A DNA stretch of 33,654 nucleotides, taken from positions 1 to 33,654 of the forward strand of contig JAICXX010000049.1 in the NCBI GenBank assembly GCA_025934485.1, read 5' to 3'. Under the pieces are notes generated by a model, which was given only the letters and a program-made list of their open reading frames with translations, ran no database searches and was not told where the DNA came from. Made by a program: the position numbers and the translations under genes. Position 1 is the first letter of the stretch. Each line of letters opens with the position of its first letter. Below, one piece after another: positions 32,549 through 33,654 of this stretch. Origin of the DNA: Chitinophagaceae bacterium (GTDB lineage: Bacteria > Bacteroidota > Bacteroidia > Chitinophagales > Chitinophagaceae).

Positions 32549-33654
32549 ATGGACTTACTCAGATTTATAACGGCAGGTAGTGTAGACGACGGGAAAAGCA
32601 CGCTCATCGGGCGTCTGCTGTATGACAGCAAAAGCATCCTCGTCGATCAGCTGGCGGCGCTCGAACAACAAAGCAAGAACAAGGCAGCCGGCGAGATCGA
32701 TCTGGCGCTGTTGACGGACGGGCTCCGCGCCGAACGCGAACAGGGCATTACCATCGACGTGGCCTATAAATATTTCTCCACGGCCAAACGGAAATTCATC
32801 ATCGCCGACGCCCCGGGACATATCCAATATACGCGTAACATGGTGACAGGCGCTTCCAATGCCAACCTGATCATCATCCTGGTGGACGCCCGCAACGGCG
32901 TGGTAGAGCAAACCCGGCGGCATTCGATCATCGCGTCGTTGTTGAATATCCCCCACGTGGTAGTCGCGATCAACAAGATGGATTTGGTAGATTATTCACA
33001 AGACAGGTACAATAACATCGTTATCGACTATGCCGAGGCCGCGCGGACATTGGGTCTCAAAGATGTAACCTACTTACCGATCAGCGCACTGAAAGGAGAC
33101 AATATCGTGGAGCGTTCCACCAGCTTCCCCTGGTATGAAGGCCCGTCGCTGCTCGAGCTACTCGAAAATACGCCGCTCGACATCGACACCGATCTTGAAC
33201 GCGGGCGCCTGAGCGTACAATATGTCATCCGGCCGCAAACCGAGGAGCTGCATGACTACCGGGGATATGCCGGAAAGATCACCAGCGGCATCTACCGCAA
33301 AGGCGACACCGTAGCGGTGCTGCCTGCAGGTCTGACCACCCGCATCAAGTCTATCGAAGTCGGCGGCCGCGAAGTGGAAGAAGCCTTCGCCCCGCAAAGC
33401 GTCGTGCTCCAGCTGGAAGACGATATCGATATCAGCCGCGGTGACCTGCTGGTCACCGGCCCCAATCCGCCTAAGGTAGAACAGGAATTCCAGGCCCTGC
33501 TTTGCTGGATGGACAGCAAGGCGCTCGTCCCGGGGAACAAATACATCGTACAGCTCGGAAGCCGAAGGGTCCGCGGCGCCGTCCGCGACATCGAATACAA
33601 GCTCGATGTCAACACCCTCGAAAAACTGCCTTCACCCGGTGAGGCCGGTCTCAA
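32549..33654 (+). CDS. cysN: Sulfate adenylyltransferase subunit 1, GTPase (partial, 3' end outside window)
   Basis: My translation from ATG 32549 runs open to the window edge, 368 codons (full-length CysN is about 420 or more residues, or over 600 when fused to CysC). G1 motif GSVDDGKST (10-18), G3 DAPGH (87-91) and G4 NKMD (142-145) show an EF-Tu-like GTPase; the beta-barrel domain 2 follows from about 210 (RLSVQYVIRP, then DYRGYAGKITSG). GTP hydrolysis drives APS formation by CysD. Whether an APS kinase (CysC) domain follows cannot be seen here. It is the third gene of the cysHDN operon. Confidence 0.96.
   Translation, partial: MDLLRFITAGSVDDGKSTLIGRLLYDSKSILVDQLAALEQQSKNKAAGEIDLALLTDGLRAEREQGITIDVAYKYFSTAKRKFIIADAPGHIQYTRNMVTGASNANLIIILVDARNGVVEQTRRHSIIASLLNIPHVVVAINKMDLVDYSQDRYNNIVIDYAEAARTLGLKDVTYLPISALKGDNIVERSTSFPWYEGPSLLELLENTPLDIDTDLERGRLSVQYVIRPQTEELHDYRGYAGKITSGIYRKGDTVAVLPAGLTTRIKSIEVGGREVEEAFAPQSVVLQLEDDIDISRGDLLVTGPNPPKVEQEFQALLCWMDSKALVPGNKYIVQLGSRRVRGAVRDIEYKLDVNTLEKLPSPGEAGL

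Noticed and set aside
1..33654. CRISPR arrays, insertion sequences, tRNA or rRNA genes
   Set aside because: Looked for by eye; no regularly spaced direct repeats, transposase motifs or tRNA-like cloverleafs were found.

Overview
The window looks like a chromosomal segment of a Bacteroidota bacterium, most likely a high-GC member of the Chitinophagaceae (inference, no marker gene present). The signs are a very large secreted protease with a type IX secretion sorting domain, sensor kinases with 'two-component regulator propeller' plus Y_Y_Y ectodomains, ECF-sigma-like proteins, several matches to the Bacteroidota -7 promoter element TAnnTTTG, and mostly weak Shine-Dalgarno sites.

Layout. (1) 1-7532, minus strand: three tandem paralogous VPS10/sortilin-like Asp-box propeller proteins in one operon. 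The last runs off the left edge and is fused behind a six-helix ferric-reductase-like haem membrane domain. (2) 7622-9776, minus: a GNAT acetyltransferase with a C-terminal ankyrin part, then a two-gene unit holding an unknown protein and a sigma-70 region-2-only protein. (3) 9.9-22.9 kb: a regulatory and signalling region. It holds a NarL-type response regulator overlapping a propeller sensor kinase, a cell-wall L,D-transpeptidase unit on the minus strand, a second paralogous propeller kinase, two AraC-family regulators on the minus strand, a degenerate sigma-like protein coupled to a membrane protein, and a second NarL-type regulator. (4) 22.9-25.1 kb, minus: a Cof-type HAD phosphatase and a heparan-alpha-glucosaminide-acetyltransferase-like membrane protein, separated by a GC-rich block of stacked inverted repeats. 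(5) 25.2-30.6 kb, plus: a subtilisin-family multidomain protease of about 1,800 residues ending in a strong intrinsic terminator. (6) 30.66-33.65 kb, plus: a sulfate-assimilation operon cysH-cysD-cysN (cysN cut by the window edge).

The most striking element is immediately upstream of cysH. A 31-codon reading frame ends in eight consecutive cysteine codons followed directly by a stop. It starts only a few bases downstream of a perfect TAnnTTTG box, so its mRNA would be nearly leaderless, and it is followed by overlapping hairpins before cysH. This has the architecture of a cysteine-sensing leader peptide (attenuator) for an operon that makes sulfide for cysteine. Polycysteine leader ORFs are known from mycobacteria; I know of no description in Bacteroidota. 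Other items of note are the haem-domain/propeller fusion and two degenerate sigma-factor relatives, one keeping its membrane-protein partner.
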